From assembly GCA_033782935.1 (NCBI GenBank), contig JAWQEG010000474.1:186001-250000 (forward strand): a stretch of 64,000 nt of DNA, read 5' to 3'. The position numbers were made by a program, and so were the translations under genes. This document shows positions 41,501 to 55,848 of this stretch, one piece after another. The notes below the pieces were generated by a model. That model worked only from the letters and a program-made list of their open reading frames with translations, did no database searches and was not told where the DNA came from. This DNA is from Petrolisthes cinctipes. Lineage: Eukaryota; Arthropoda; Malacostraca; Decapoda; Porcellanidae. Within the stretch, counting starts at the first letter, position 1. Each line of letters opens with the position of its first letter.

Positions 41501-44500
41501 TTCTGGGACCCCAAAATATCGAATTTTCGGGTGTTTTGAGGTTGAATTTGAGATATAAACGGGTACAGAAGATGCATCCACATATTGACTTTGGGCACCT
41601 AAAATATCGATTTTCAGCATGTTTTGGGCCTGTATTTTGAAAATACTCTAACTAGGAGTAGGCATGTACAGATTGCTTCTGGGACCCAAAAATATCGAAT
41701 TTTCGGGTGTTTTGAGCCTGAATTTGAGATATAAACGGGTACAGAAGATGCATGCACATATCGACTTTGGACACTTAAAATATCGATTTTTAGCATGTTT
41801 TGAGCCTATATTTTGAAAACATTCTAGCACTGACTAGACATGTACAGATCGCTTCTGGGACCCAAAATTATCAAATTTTCGGGTGTTTTGAGGTTGAATT
41901 TGAGGTATAAACGAGTGCAGAAGATGCCTACACATGTTGACTTTGGGCACCTAAAATATCGATTTTCAGCATGTTTTGGGCCTGCATCTGAGTAGGCATG
42001 TACAGATCGCTTCTGGGACCCCAAAATATCGAATTTTCGGGTGTTTGGAGCCTGAATTTGAGATAAAAACGGGTACAGATGATGCATGCACATATCGACT
42101 TTTGGGCACCTAAAAGATCGATTTTCAGTATGTTTTGGGCCTGTATTTTGAAAATACTCTAACACGGAGTAGGCATGTACAGTTCGCTTCTGGGACCCCA
42201 AAATATCGAATTTTCGGGTGTTTTGGGCCTGAATTTGAAATATAAACGGGTACAGAAGATGCATGCACATATCGACTTTTGGGCACCTAAAATATTGATT
42301 TTGAGCATGTTTTGGGTCTGTATCTTGAAAACATTGTAACTAAGAGTAGGGATGTACAGATCGCTTCTAGGACCCAAAAATACCGAATTTTCGGGTGTTT
42401 TGAGCCTGAATTTGAGATATAAACGGGTACAGAAGATGCATGCACATATTGACTTTGGGCACCTAAAATATCGATTTTCAGCATGTTTTGGGCCTGTATT
42501 TTGAAAATACTCTAACTAGGAGTAGGCATGTACAGATCGCTTCTGGGACCCCAAAATATCGAATTTTCGGGTGTTTTGAGCCTGAATATGAGATATAAAC
42601 GGGTACAGAAGATTCATGCACATATCGACTTTGGACACTTAAAATATCGATTTTTAGCATGTTTTGAGCCTATATTTTGAAAACATTCCAGCACTGACTA
42701 GACATGTGCAGATCGCTTCTGGGACCCAAAATTATCAAATTTTCGGGTGTTTTGAGGTTGAATTTGAGATATAAACGAGTGCAGAAGATGCTTACACATG
42801 TTGACTTTGGGCACCTAAAATATCGATTTTCAGCATGTTTTGGGCCTGCATCTGAGTAGGCATGTACAGATCTCTTCTAGGACCCCAAAATATCGAATTT
42901 TCGGGTGTTTGGAGCCTGAATTTGAGATATAAACGGGTAAAGAAGATGCATGCACATATCGACTTTTGGGCACCTAAAAGATCGATTTTCAGTATGTTTT
43001 GGGCCTGTATTTTGAAAATACTCTAACACGGAGTAGGCATGTACAGTTCGCTTCTGGGACCCCAAAATATCGAATTTTCATGTGTTTTGGGCCTGAATTT
43101 GAAATATCGAATTTGGGCACCTAAAATATCGATTTTTAGCATGTTTTGGGCCTACATTTTGAAAATATTCTAGCACTGAGTAGGCATGTACGGATCACTT
43201 CTGGGACCCCAAAATATCGAATTTTCGGGTGTTTTGAGCCTGAATTTGAGATATAAACGGGTGCAGAAGATGCATGCACATATTGACTTTGGGCACCAAA
43301 AATATCGATTTTCAGCATGTTTTAGGCCTGTATTTTGAAAATACTCTAACTAAGAGTAGGGATGTACAGATCGCTTCCGGGACCCTAAAATATCGAATTT
43401 TCGAGTGTTTTGAGCCTGAATTTGAGATATAAACTGGTACAGAAGATGCATGCACATATCGACTTTGGACACTTAAAATATCGATTTTTAGCATGTTTTG
43501 AGCCTATATTTTGAAAACATTCTAGCACTGACTAGACATGTACAGATCTCTTCTGGGACCCAAAATTATCAAATTTTCGGGTGTTTTGAGGTTGAATTTG
43601 AGATATGAACGAGTGCAGAAGATGCATACACATGTTGACTTTGGGCACCTAAAATATCGATTTTCAGCATGTTTTGGGCCTGCATCTGAGTAGGCATGTA
43701 CAGATCGCTTCTGGGACCCCAAAATATCGATTTTTCGGGTGTTTGGAGCCTGAATTTGAGATATAAACGGGTACAGAAGATGCATGCACATATCGACTTT
43801 GGGGCACCTAAAATATCGATTTTGAGCATGTTTTGGGTCTGTATCTTAAAAACATTCTAACTAGGAGTAGGGATGTACAGATCGCTTCTGGGACCCAAAA
43901 ATATCGAATTTTCGGGTGTTTTGAGCCTGAATTTGAGATATAAACGGGTACAGAAGATGCATGCACATATCGACTTTGGACACTTAAAATATCGATTTTT
44001 ATCATATTTTTTAGCCAATATTTTGAAAACATTCTAGCACTGACTAGACATGTACAGATCGCTTCTGGGACCCTAAATTATCGAATTTTTGGGTGTTTTG
44101 AGGTTGAATTTGAGATATAAACGAATGCATAAGATGCATACATATGTTCAATTTGGGTACCTAAAATATCGATTTTTAGCATGTTTTAGGCCTGCATCTG
44201 AGTAGGCATGTACAGATCGCTTCTGGGACCCCAAAATATCGAATTTTCGGTTGTTTGGAGCCTGAATTTGAGATATAAACGGGTACAGAAGATGCATGCA
44301 CATATCTACTTTTGGGCACCTAAAAGATCGATTTTCAGTATGTTTTGAGCCTGTATTTTGAAAATACTCTAACACGGAGTAGGCATGTACAGTTTGCTTC
44401 TGGGACCCCAAAATATCGAATTTTAGGGTGTTTTGGGCCTGAATTTGAGATATCGACTTTTGGGCACCTAAAATATCGATTTTTAGCATGTTTTGGGCCT

Positions 44501-47500
44501 ATATTTTGAAAATATTCTAGCACTAAGTAGGCATGTACAGATCACTTCTGGGACCCTAAAATATCGAATTTTCGGGTGTTTGGAGCCTGAATTTGAGATA
44601 TAAACGGGTACAGAAGATGCATGCACATATCGACTTTGGGGCACCTAAAATATCGATTTTGAGCATGTTTTGGGTCTGTATCTTAAAAACATTCTAACTA
44701 GGAGTAGGGATGTACAGATCGCTTCTAGGACCCAAAAATACCGAATTTTCGGGTGTTTTGAGCCTGAATTTGAGATATAAACGGGTACAGAAGATGCATG
44801 CACATATTGACTTTGGGCAACTAAAATATCGATTTTTTGGCATGTTTTGGGCCTGTATTTTGAAAATACTCTAACTAGGAGTAGGCATGTACAGATCGCT
44901 TCTGGGACCCAAAAATATCGAATTTTCGCGTGTTTTGAGCCTGAATTTGAGATATAAACGGGTACAGAAGAAGCATGCACATATCGACTTTGGACACTTA
45001 AAATATCGATTTTTAGCATGTTTTGAGCCTATATTTTGAAAACATTCTAGCACTGACTAGACATGTACAGATCGCTTCTATTACCCAAAATTATAGAATT
45101 TTCGGGTGTTTTGAGGTTGAATTTGAGATATAAACGAGTGCAGAAGATGCATACACATGTTCAATTTGGATACCTAAAATATCGATTTTCAGCTTGTTTT
45201 GGGCCTGTATTTTGAAAATACTCTAACACGGAGTAAGCAAGTACAGATCGCTTCTGGGACCCCAAAATATCGAATTTTCGGGTGATTTGAGCCTGAATTT
45301 GAGATATAAACGGGTACAGAAGATGCATCCACATATCGACTTTTGGGCACCTAAAAGATCGATTTTCAGTATGTTTTGGGCCTGTATATTGAAAAAACTC
45401 TAACACGTAGTAGGCATGTACAGATCGCTTCTGGGACCCCAAAATAACGAATTTTTGGGTGTTTTTGGCCTTTTATTTGAGATATCGACTTTGGGCACCT
45501 AAAATATCGATTTTTAGCATGTTTTGGGCCTATACTTTGAAAATATTCTAGCACTGAGTAGGCATGTACAAATCGCTTTTGGGACCCCAAAATATCTATT
45601 TTTCGGGTGTTTTGAGCCTGAATTTGAGATATAAACGGGTACAGAAGATGCATACACATATCGACTTTGGACACTTAAAATATCGATTTTCAGCATGTTT
45701 TGGGCCTGTATTTTGAAAACATTCTAGCACTGAGTAGGCATGTACAGATCGCTTCTGGGACCCCAAAATATCGAATTTTCGGGTGTTTTGAGGTTGAATT
45801 TGAGATATAAACGGGTACAGAAGATGCATCCACATATTGACTTTGGGCACCTAAAATATCGATTTTCAGCATGTTTTGGGCCTGTATTTTGAAAATACTC
45901 TAACTAGGAGTAGGCATGTACAGATTGCTTCTGGGACCCAAAAATATCGAATTTTCGGGTGTTTTGAGCCTGAATTTGAGATATAAACGGGTACAGAAGA
46001 TGCATGCACATATCGACTTTGGACACTTAAAATATCGATTTTTAGCATGTTTTGAGCCTATATTTTGAAAACATTCTAGCACTGACTAGACATGTACAGA
46101 TCGCTTCTGGGACCCAAAATTATCAAATTTTCGGGTGTTTTGAGGTTGAATTTGAGGTATAAACGAGTGCAGAAGATGCCTACACATGTTGACTTTGGGC
46201 ACCTAAAATATCGATTTTCAGCATGTTTTGGGCCTGCATCTGAGTAGGCATGTACAGATCGCTTCTGGGACCCCAAAATATCGAATTTTCGGGTGTTTGG
46301 AGCCTGAATTTGAGATAAAAACGGGTACAGATGATGCATGCACATATCGACTTTTGGGCACCTAAAAGATCGATTTTCAGTATGTTTTGGGCCTGTATTT
46401 TGAAAATACTCTAACACGGAGTAGGCATGTACAGTTCGCTTCTGGGACCCCAAAATATCGAATTTTCGGGTGTTTTGGGCCTGAATTTGAAATATAAACG
46501 GGTACAGAAGATGCATGCACATATCGACTTTTGGGCACCTAAAATATTGATTTTGAGCATGTTTTGGGTCTGTATCTTGAAAACATTGTAACTAAGAGTA
46601 GGGATGTACAGATCGCTTCTAGGACCCAAAAATACCGAATTTTCGGGTGTTTTGAGCCTGAATTTGAGATATAAACGGGTACAGAAGATGCATGCACATA
46701 TTGACTTTGGGCACCTAAAATATCGATTTTCAGCATGTTTTGGGCCTGTATTTTGAAAATACTCTAACTAGGAGTAGGCATGTACAGATCGCTTCTGGGA
46801 CCCCAAAATATCGAATTTTCGGGTGTTTTGAGCCTGAATATGAGATATAAACGGGTACAGAAGATTCATGCACATATCGACTTTGGACACTTAAAATATC
46901 GATTTTTAGCATGTTTTGAGCCTATATTTTGAAAACATTCCAGCACTGACTAGACATGTGCAGATCGCTTCTGGGACCCAAAATTATCAAATTTTCGGGT
47001 GTTTTGAGGTTGAATTTGAGATATAAACGAGTGCAGAAGATGCTTACACATGTTGACTTTGGGCACCTAAAATATCGATTTTCAGCATGTTTTGGGCCTG
47101 CATCTGAGTAGGCATGTACAGATCTCTTCTAGGACCCCAAAATATCGAATTTTCGGGTGTTTGGAGCCTGAATTTGAGATATAAACGGGTAAAGAAGATG
47201 CATGCACATATCGACTTTTGGGCACCTAAAAGATCGATTTTCAGTATGTTTTGGGCCTGTATTTTGAAAATACTCTAACACGGAGTAGGCATGTACAGTT
47301 CGCTTCTGGGACCCCAAAATATCGAATTTTCATGTGTTTTGGGCCTGAATTTGAAATATCGAATTTGGGCACCTAAAATATCGATTTTTAGCATGTTTTG
47401 GGCCTACATTTTGAAAATATTCTAGCACTGAGTAGGCATGTACGGATCACTTCTGGGACCCCAAAATATCGAATTTTCGGGTGTTTTGAGCCTGAATTTG

Positions 47501-50500
47501 AGATATAAACGGGTGCAGAAGATGCATGCACATATTGACTTTGGGCACCTAAAATATCGATTTTCAGCATGTTTTAGGCCTGTATTTTGAAAATACTCTA
47601 ACTAGGAGTAGGGATGTACAGATCGCTTCTGGGACCCTAAAATATCGAATTTTCGGGTGTTTTGAGCCTGAATTTGAGATATAAACTGGTACAGAAGATG
47701 CATGCACATATCGACTTTGGACACTTAAAATACCGATTTTTAGCATGTTTTGAGCCTATATTTTGAAAACATTCTAGCACTGACTAGACATGTACATATC
47801 TCTTCTGGGACCCAAAATTATCAAATTTTCGGGTGTTTTGAGGTTGAATTTGAGATATGAACGAGTGCAGAAGATGCATACACATGTTGACTTTGGGCAC
47901 CTAAAATATCGATTTTCAGCATGTTTTGGGCCTGCATCTGAGTAGGCATGTACAGATCGCATCTGGGACCCCAAAATATTGATTTTTCGGGTGTTTGGAG
48001 CCTGAATTTGAGATATAAACGGGTACAGAAGATGCATGCACATATCGACTTTGGGGCACCTAAAATATCGATTTTGAGCATGTTTTGGGTCTGTATCTAA
48101 AAAACATTCTAACTAGGAGTAGGGATGTACAGATCGCTTCTAGGACCCAAAAATACCGAATTTTCGGATTTTTTGAGCCTGAATTTGAGATATAAACGGG
48201 TACAGAAGATGCATGCACATATTGACTTTGGGCACCTAAAATATCGATTTTTAAGCATGTTTTGGGCCTGTACTTTGACAATACTCTAACTAGGAGTAGG
48301 CATGTACAGATCGCTTCTGGGACCCAAAAATATCGAATTTTCGGGTGTTTTGAGCCTGAATTTGAGATATAAACGGGTACAGAAGATGCATGCACATATC
48401 GACTTTGGACACTTAAAATATCGATTTTTAGCATGTTTTGAGCCAATATTTTGAAAACATTCTAGCACTGACTAGACATGTACAGATCGCTTCTGGGACC
48501 CTAAATTATCGAATTTTTGGGTGTTTTGAGGTTGAATTTGAGATATAAACGAATGCATAAGATGCATACATATGTTCAATTTGGGTACCTAAAATATCGA
48601 TTTTTAGCATGTTTTAGGCCTGCATCTGAGTACAGATCGCTTCTGGGACCCCAAAATATCGAATTTTCGGTTGTTTGGAGCCTGAATTTGAGATATAAAC
48701 GGGTACAGAAGATGCATGCACATATCGACTTTTGGGCACCTAAAAGATCGATTTTCAGTATGTTTTGGGCCTGTATTTTGAAAATACTCTAACACGGAGT
48801 AGGCATGTACAATTCGCTTGTGGGACCCCAAAATATCGAATTTTAGGGTGTTTTGGGACTGAATTTGAGATATCGACTTTTGGGCACCTAAAATATCGAT
48901 TTATAGCATGTTTTGGGCCTATATTTTGAAAATATTCTAGCACTAAGTAGGCATGTACAGATCACTTCTGGGACCCTAAAATATCGAATTTTCGGGTGTT
49001 TGGAGCCTGAATTTGAGATATAAACGGGTACAGAAGATGCATGCACATAACGACTTTGGGGCACCTAAAATATCGATTTTGAGCATGTTTTGGGTCTGTA
49101 TCTTAAAAACATTCTAACTAGGAGTAGGGATGTACAGATCGCTTCTAGGACCCAAAAATACCGAATTTTCGGGTGTTTTGAGCCTGAATTTGAGATATAA
49201 ACGGGTACAGAAGATGCATGCACATATTGACTTTGGGCAACTAAAATATCGATTTTTTGGCATGTTTTGGGCCTGTATTTTGAAAATACTCTAACTAGGA
49301 GTAGGCATATACAGATCGCTTCTGGGACCCAAAAATATCGAATTTTCGCGTGTTTTGAGCCTGAATTTGAGATATAAACGGGTACAGAAGATGCATGCAC
49401 ATATCGACTTTGGACACTTAAAATATCGATTTTTAGCATGTTTTGAGCCTATATTTTGAAAACATTCTAGCACTGACTAGACATGTACAGATCGCTTCTA
49501 TGACCCAAAATTATAGAATTTTCGGGTGTTTTGAGGTTGAATTTGAGATATAAACGAGTGCAGAAGATGCATACACATGTTCAATTTGGATACCTAAAAT
49601 ATCGATTTTCAGCTTGTTTTGGGCCTGTATTTTGAAAATACTCTAACACGGAGTAAGCAAGTACAGATCGCTTCTGGGACCCCAAAATATCGAATTTTCG
49701 AGTGATTTGAGCCTGAATTTGAGATATAAACGGGTACAGAAGATGCATCCACATATCGACTTTTGGGCACCTAAAAGATCGATTTTCAGTATGTTTTGGG
49801 CCTGTATATTGAAAAAACTCTAACACGTAGTAGGCATGTACAGATCGCTTCTGGGACCCCAAAATATCGAATTTTTGGGTGTTTTTGGCCTGAATTTGAG
49901 ATATCGACTTTGGGCACCTAAAATATCGATTTTTAGCATGTTTTGGGCCTATATTTTGAAAATATTCTAGCACTGAGTAGGCATGTACAAATCGCTTTTG
50001 GGACCCCAAAATATCTATTTTTCGGGTGTTTTGAGCCTGAATTTGAGATATAAACGGGTACAGAAGATGCATACACATATCGACTTTGGACACTTAAAAT
50101 ATCGATTTTCAGCATGTTTTGGGCCTGTATTTTGAAAACATTCTAGCACTGAGTAGGCATGTACAGATCGCTTCTGGGACCCCAAAATATCGAATTTTCG
50201 GGTGTTTTGAGGTTGAATTTGAGATATAAACGGGTACAGAAGATGCATCCACATATTGACTTTGGGCACCTAAAATATCGATTTTCAGCATGTTTTGGGC
50301 CTGCATCTGAGTAGGCATGTACAGATCGCTTCTGGGACCCCAAAATATCGAATTTTCGGGTGTTTGGAGCCTGAATTTGAGATAAAAACGGGTACAGATG
50401 ATGCATGCACATATCGACTTTTGGGCACCTAAAAGATCGATTTTCAGTATGTTTTGGGCCTGTATTTTGAAAATACTCTAACACGGAGTAGGCATGTACA

Positions 50501-53500
50501 GTTCGCTTCTGGGACCCCAAAATATCGAATTTTCGGGTGTTTTGGGCCCGAATTTGAAATATAAACGGGTACAGAAGATGCATGCACATATCGACTTTTG
50601 GGCACCTAAAATATTGATTTTGAGCATGTTTTGGGTCTGTATCTTGAAAACATTGTAACTAAGAGTAGGGATGTACAGATCGCTTCTAGGACCCAAAAAT
50701 ACCGAATTTTCGGTTGTTTTGAGCCTGAATTTGAGATATAAACGGGTACAGAAGATGCATGCACATATTGACTTTGGGCACCTAAAATATCGATTTTCAG
50801 CATGTTTTGGGCCTGTATTTTGAAAATACTCTAACTAGGAGTAGGCATGTACAGATCGCTTCTGGGACCCCAAAATATCGAATTTTCGGGTGTTTTGAGC
50901 CTGAATATGAGATATAAACGGGTACAGAAGATTCATGCACATATCGACTTTGGACACTTAAAATATCAATTTTTAGCATGTTTTGAGCCTATATTTTGAA
51001 AACATTCCAGCACTGACTAGACATGTGCAGATCGCTTCTGGGACCCAAAATTATCAAATTTTCGGGTGTTTTGAGGTTGAATTTGAGATATAAACGAGTG
51101 CAGAAGATGCTTACACATGTTGACTTTGGGCACCTAAAATATCGATTTTCAGCATGTTTTGGGCCTGCATCTGAGTAGGCATGTACAGATCTCTTCTAGG
51201 ACCCCAAAATATCGAATTTTCGGGTGTTTGGAGCCTGAATTTGAGATATAAACGGGTACAGAAGATGCATGCACATATCGACTTTTGGGCACCTAAAAGA
51301 TCGATTTTCAGTATGTTTTGGGCCTGTATTTTGAAAATACTCTAACACGGAGTAGGCATGTACAGTTCGCTTCTGGGACCCCAAAATATCGAATTTTCAT
51401 GTGTTTTGGGCCAGAATTTGAAATATCGAATTTGGGCACCTAAAATATCGATTTTTAGCATGTTTTGGGCCTACATTTTGAAAATATTCTAGCACTGAGT
51501 AGGCATGTACGGATCACTTCTGGGACCCCAAAATATCGAATTTTCGAGTGTTTTGAGTCTGAATTTGAGATATAAACGGGTACAGAAGATGCATGCACAT
51601 ATCGACTTTGGGGCACCTAAAATATCGATTTTGAGCATGTTTTGGGTCTGTATCTTAAAAACATTCTAACTAGGAGTAGGGATGTACAGATCGCTTCTAG
51701 GACCCAAAAATACCGAATTTTCGGATGTTTTGAGCCTGAATTTGAGATATAAACGGGTACAGAAGATGCATGCACATATTGACTTTGGGCACCTAAAATA
51801 TCGATTTTTAAGCATGTTTTGGGCCTGTACTTTGAAAATACTCTAACTAGGAGTAGGCATGTACAGATCGCTTCTGGGACCCAAAAATATCGAATTTTCG
51901 GGTGTTTTGAGCCTGAATTTGAGATATAAACGGGTACAGAAGATGCATGCACATATCGACTTTGGACACAAAATATCGATTTTTAGCATGTTTTGAGCCA
52001 ATATTTTGAAAACATTCTAGCACTGACTAGACATGTACAGATCGCTTCTGGGACCCTAAATTATCGAATTTTTGGGTGTTTTGAGGTTGAATTTGAGATA
52101 TAAACGAATTCATAAGATGCATACATATGTTCAATTTTGGTACCTAAAATATCGATTTTTAGCATGTTTTAGGCCTGCATCTGAGTAGGCATGTACAGAT
52201 CGCTTCTGGGACCCCAAAATATCGAATTTTCGGTTGTTTGGAGCCTGAATTTGAGATATAAACGGGTACAGAAGATGCATGCACATATCGACTTTTGGGC
52301 ACCTAAAAGATCGATTTTCAGTATGTTTTGGGCCTGTATTTTGAAAATACTCTAACACGGAGTAGGCATGTACAGTTCGCTTCTGGGACCCCAAAATATC
52401 GAATTTTAGGGTGTTTTGGGACTGAATTTGAGATATCGACTTTTGGGCACCTAAAATATCGATTTTTAGCATGTTTTGGGCCTATATTTTGAAAATATTC
52501 TAGCACTAAGTAGGCATGTACAGATCACTTCTGGGACCCTAAAATATCGAATTTTCGGGTGTTTGGAGCCTGAATTTGAGATATAAACGGGTACAGAAGA
52601 TGCATGCACATATCGACTTTGGGGCACCTAAAATATCGATTTTGAGCATGTTTTGGGTCTGTATCTTAAAAACATTCTAACTAGGAGTAGGGATGTACAG
52701 ATCGCTTCTAGGACCCAAAAATACCGAATTTTCGGGTGTTTTGAGCCTGAATTTGAGATATAAACGGGTACAGAAGATGCATGCACATATTGACTTTGGG
52801 CAACTAAAATATCGATTTTTTGGCATGTTTTGGGCCTGTATTTTGAAAATACTCTAACTAGGAGTAGGCATGTACAGATCGCTTCTGGGACCCAAAAATA
52901 TCGAATTTTCGCGTGTTTTGAGCCTGAATTTGAGATATAAACGGGTACAGAAGATGCATGCACATATCGACTTTGGACACTTAAAATATCGATTTTTAGC
53001 ATGTTTTGAGCCTATATTTTGAAAACATTCTAGCACTGACTAGACATGTACAGATCGCTTCTATGACCCAAAATTATAGAATTTTCGGGTGTTTTGAGGT
53101 TGAATTTGAGATATAAACGAGTGCAGAAGATGCATACACATGTTCAATTTGGATACCTAAAATATCGATTTTCAGCTTGTTTTGGGCCTGTATTTTGAAA
53201 ATACTCTAACACGGAGTAAGCAAGTACAGATCGCTTCTGGGACCCCAAAATATCGAATTTTCGAGTGATTTGAGCCTGAATTTGAGATATAAACGGGTAC
53301 AGAAGATGCATCCACATATCGACTTTTGGGCACCTAAAAGATCGATTTTCAGTATGTTTTGGGCCTGTATATTGAAAAAACTCTAACACGTAGTAGGCAT
53401 GTACAGATCGCTTCTGGGACCCCAAAATATCGAATTTTTGGGTGTTTTTGGCCTGAATTTGAGATATCGACTTTGGGCACCTAAAATATCGATTTTTAGC

Positions 53501-54900
53501 ATGTTTTGGGCCTATATTTTGAAAATATTCTAGCACTGAGTAGGCATGTACAAATCGCTTTTGGGACCCCAAAATATCTATTTTTCGGGTGTTTTGAGCC
53601 TGAATTTGAGATATAAACGGGTACAGAAGATGCATACACATATCGACTTTGGACACTTAAAATATCGATTTTCAGCATGTTTTGGGCCTGTATTTTGAAA
53701 ACATTCTAGCACTGAGTAGGCATGTACAGATCGCTTCTGGGACCCCAAAATATCGAATTTTCGGGTGTTTTGAGGTTGAATTTGAGATATAAACGGGTAC
53801 AGAAGATGCATCCACATATTGACTTTGGGCACCTAAAATATCGATTTTCAGCATGTTTTGGGCCTGTATTTTGAAAATACTCTAACTAGGAGTAGGCATG
53901 TACAGATCGCTTCTGGGACCCCAAAATATCGAATTTTCGGGTGTTTTGAGCCTGAATTTGAGATATAAACGGGTACAGAAGATGCATGCACATATCGACT
54001 TTGGACACTTAAAATATCGATTTTTAGCATGTTTTGAGCCTATATTTTGAAAACATTCTAGCACTGACTAGACATGTACAGATTGCTTCTGGGACCCAAA
54101 ATTATCAAATTTTCGGGTGTTTTGAGGTTGAATTTGAGATATAAACGAGTGCAGAAGATGCATACACATGTTGACTTTGGGCACCTAAAATATCGATTTT
54201 CAGCATGTTTTGGGCCTGCATCTGAGTAGGCATGTACAGATCGCTTCTGGGACCCCATAATATCGAATTTTCGGGTGTTTGGGGCCTGAATTTGAGATAT
54301 AAACTGGTACAGAAGATGCATGCACATATCGACTTTTGGGCACCTAAAAGATCGATTTTCAGTATGTTTTGGGCCTGTATTTTGAAAATACTCTAACACG
54401 GAGTAGGCATGTACAGTTCGCTTCTGGGACCCCAAAATATAGAATTTTCGGGTGTTTTGGGCCTGAATTTGAAATATAAAAGGGTACAGAAGATGCATGC
54501 ACATATCGACTTTTGGGCACCTAAAATATTGATTTTGAGCATGTTTTGGGTCTGTATCTTGAAAACATTGTAACTAAGAGTAGGGATGTACAGATCGCTT
54601 CTAGGACCCAAAAATACCGAATTTTCGGGTGTTTTGAGCCTGAATTTGAGATATAAACGGGTACAGAAGATGCATGCACATATTGACTTTGGGCACCTAA
54701 AATATCGGTTTTCAGCATGTTTTGGGCCTGTATTTTGAAAATACTCTAACTAGGAGTAGGCATGTACAGATCGCTTCTGGGACCCCAAAATATCGAATTT
54801 TAGGGTGTTTTGAGCCTGAATATGAGATAAAAACGGGTACAGAAGATTCATGCACATATCGACTTTGGACACTTAAAATATCGATTTTTAGCATGTTTTG
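38590..54900. repeat. Higher-order repeat D, about 4252-bp unit, about four copies
   Basis: Variant monomers at 38884, 39270, 39896, 40393, 41262 and 41824 recur at 43136, 43522, 44148, 44645, 45514 and 46076, an exact 4252-bp offset. These first two copies look identical wherever I compared them. Later copies are related at offsets of about 4420, 4067, 3563 and 3915 bp, so whole monomers have been gained or lost. The left junction is near 38590, where the sequence after GGGCCTG switches monomer type. This is one of the most recently amplified parts of the array. Confidence 0.9.
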
Positions 54901-55550
54901 AGCCTATATTTTGAAAACATTCCAGCACTGACTAGACATGTACAGATCGCTTCTGGGACCCAAAATTATCAAATTTTCGGGTGTTTTGAGGTTGAATTTG
55001 AGATATAAACGAGTGCAGAAGATGCATACACATGTTGACTTTGGGCACCTAAAATATCGATTTTCAGCATGTTTTGGGCCTGCATCTGAGTAGGCATGTA
55101 CAGATCGCTTCTGGGACCCCAAAATATCGAATTTTCGGGTGTTTGGAGCCTGAATTTGAGATATAAACGGGTACAGAAGATGCATGCACATATCGACTTT
55201 TGGGCACCTAAAAGATCGATTTTCAGTATGTTTTGGGCCTGTATTTTGAAAATACTCTAACACGGAGTAGGCATGTACAGTTCGCTTCTGGGACCCCAAA
55301 ATATCGAATTTTCAGGTGTTTTGGGCCTGAATTTGAAATATCGACTTTGGGCACCTAAAATATCGATTTTTAGCATGTTTTGGGCCTACATTTTGAAAAT
55401 ATTCTCGCACTGAGTAGGCATGTACAGATCGCTTCTGGGATCCCAAAATATCGAATTTTCGGGTGTTTTGAGCCTGAATTTGAGATATAAACGGGTACAG
55501 AAGATGTATGCACATATCGACTTTTGGGCACCTAAAATAGTGCATTTGTC

Positions 55551-55565
55551 GCGGCTTCTAGCCGC
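55551..55565. repeat. Hairpin GCGGCT-TCT-AGCCGC in the 3' repeat extension
   Basis: Perfect 6-bp stem with a 3-nt loop. It is repeated in inverted orientation within the internal complementary region at 55886-55900. It might mark a recombinase or priming structure; no direct evidence. Confidence 0.8.
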
Positions 55566-55575
55566 TTAAATTGTA

Positions 55576-55581
55576 TTTATT
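55576..55581 (-). terminator. Candidate distal polyadenylation signal of the DIRS element
   Basis: AATAAA on the element sense strand inside the outer extension of the 3' repeat. Polyadenylation here would retain the internal complementary region in the RNA, as replication of DIRS elements is thought to require. Motif evidence only. Confidence 0.4.
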
Positions 55582-55848
55582 GGTTGTGAAACCAGCACAG
55601 CTGTTTGCTATAGAATAGGCCCCTTCACAAGCCCAGGCCCCGTATAGGCATAATCTGGGTTGGAAGGGTCAATTCCGTGACGTTCATCAGAAGTAAATAA
55701 AATTCAAATCTGGCGCTGTACTGATAGTGGAGCCACCTGGTGGTGGTGAGGTGAGGTATTAAGCCCCTCCTCCGCTGAATACCGCTCGCCCACTCCAATG
55801 AGAAAGAAGTGAGTGCCTGACGCATCGGGAGGTGGGTGGGACAGTAGA

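Larger units (their letters stand above)
28337..55538. repeat. Satellite DNA array, block 2
   Basis: The same 176-bp satellite family resumes in register after the LTR insertion and continues to the DIRS insertion. It has the same 147- and 158-bp deleted forms but a different mix of variants; for example GATCTCTTCTGGG and TTTTTGGCATG appear repeatedly only here. From 38.6 kb onwards it is organised in a 4.25-kb higher-order repeat. No gene, RNA or other insertion is visible in this block. Confidence 0.97.
55539..55795 (-). repeat. 3' inverted terminal repeat of the DIRS element with outer extension
   Basis: Positions 55586-55795 are the reverse complement of 62763-62972: 210 bp with no gap and, by my reading, one mismatch (55603 versus 62955). 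Outside this lies a 46-bp extension (55540-55585) absent from the other end, containing a 6-bp stem hairpin (55551-55565). Unequal inverted repeats with an extension on one side are characteristic of DIRS1-like elements. An AATAAA on the minus strand (55581-55576) lies about 40 bp from the element end and could serve full-length transcripts. Confidence 0.93.

Noticed and set aside
1..55538. CRISPR-like array
   Set aside because: The repeats are 176-bp head-to-tail units without unique spacers, in an obviously eukaryotic context with introns and retrotransposons.
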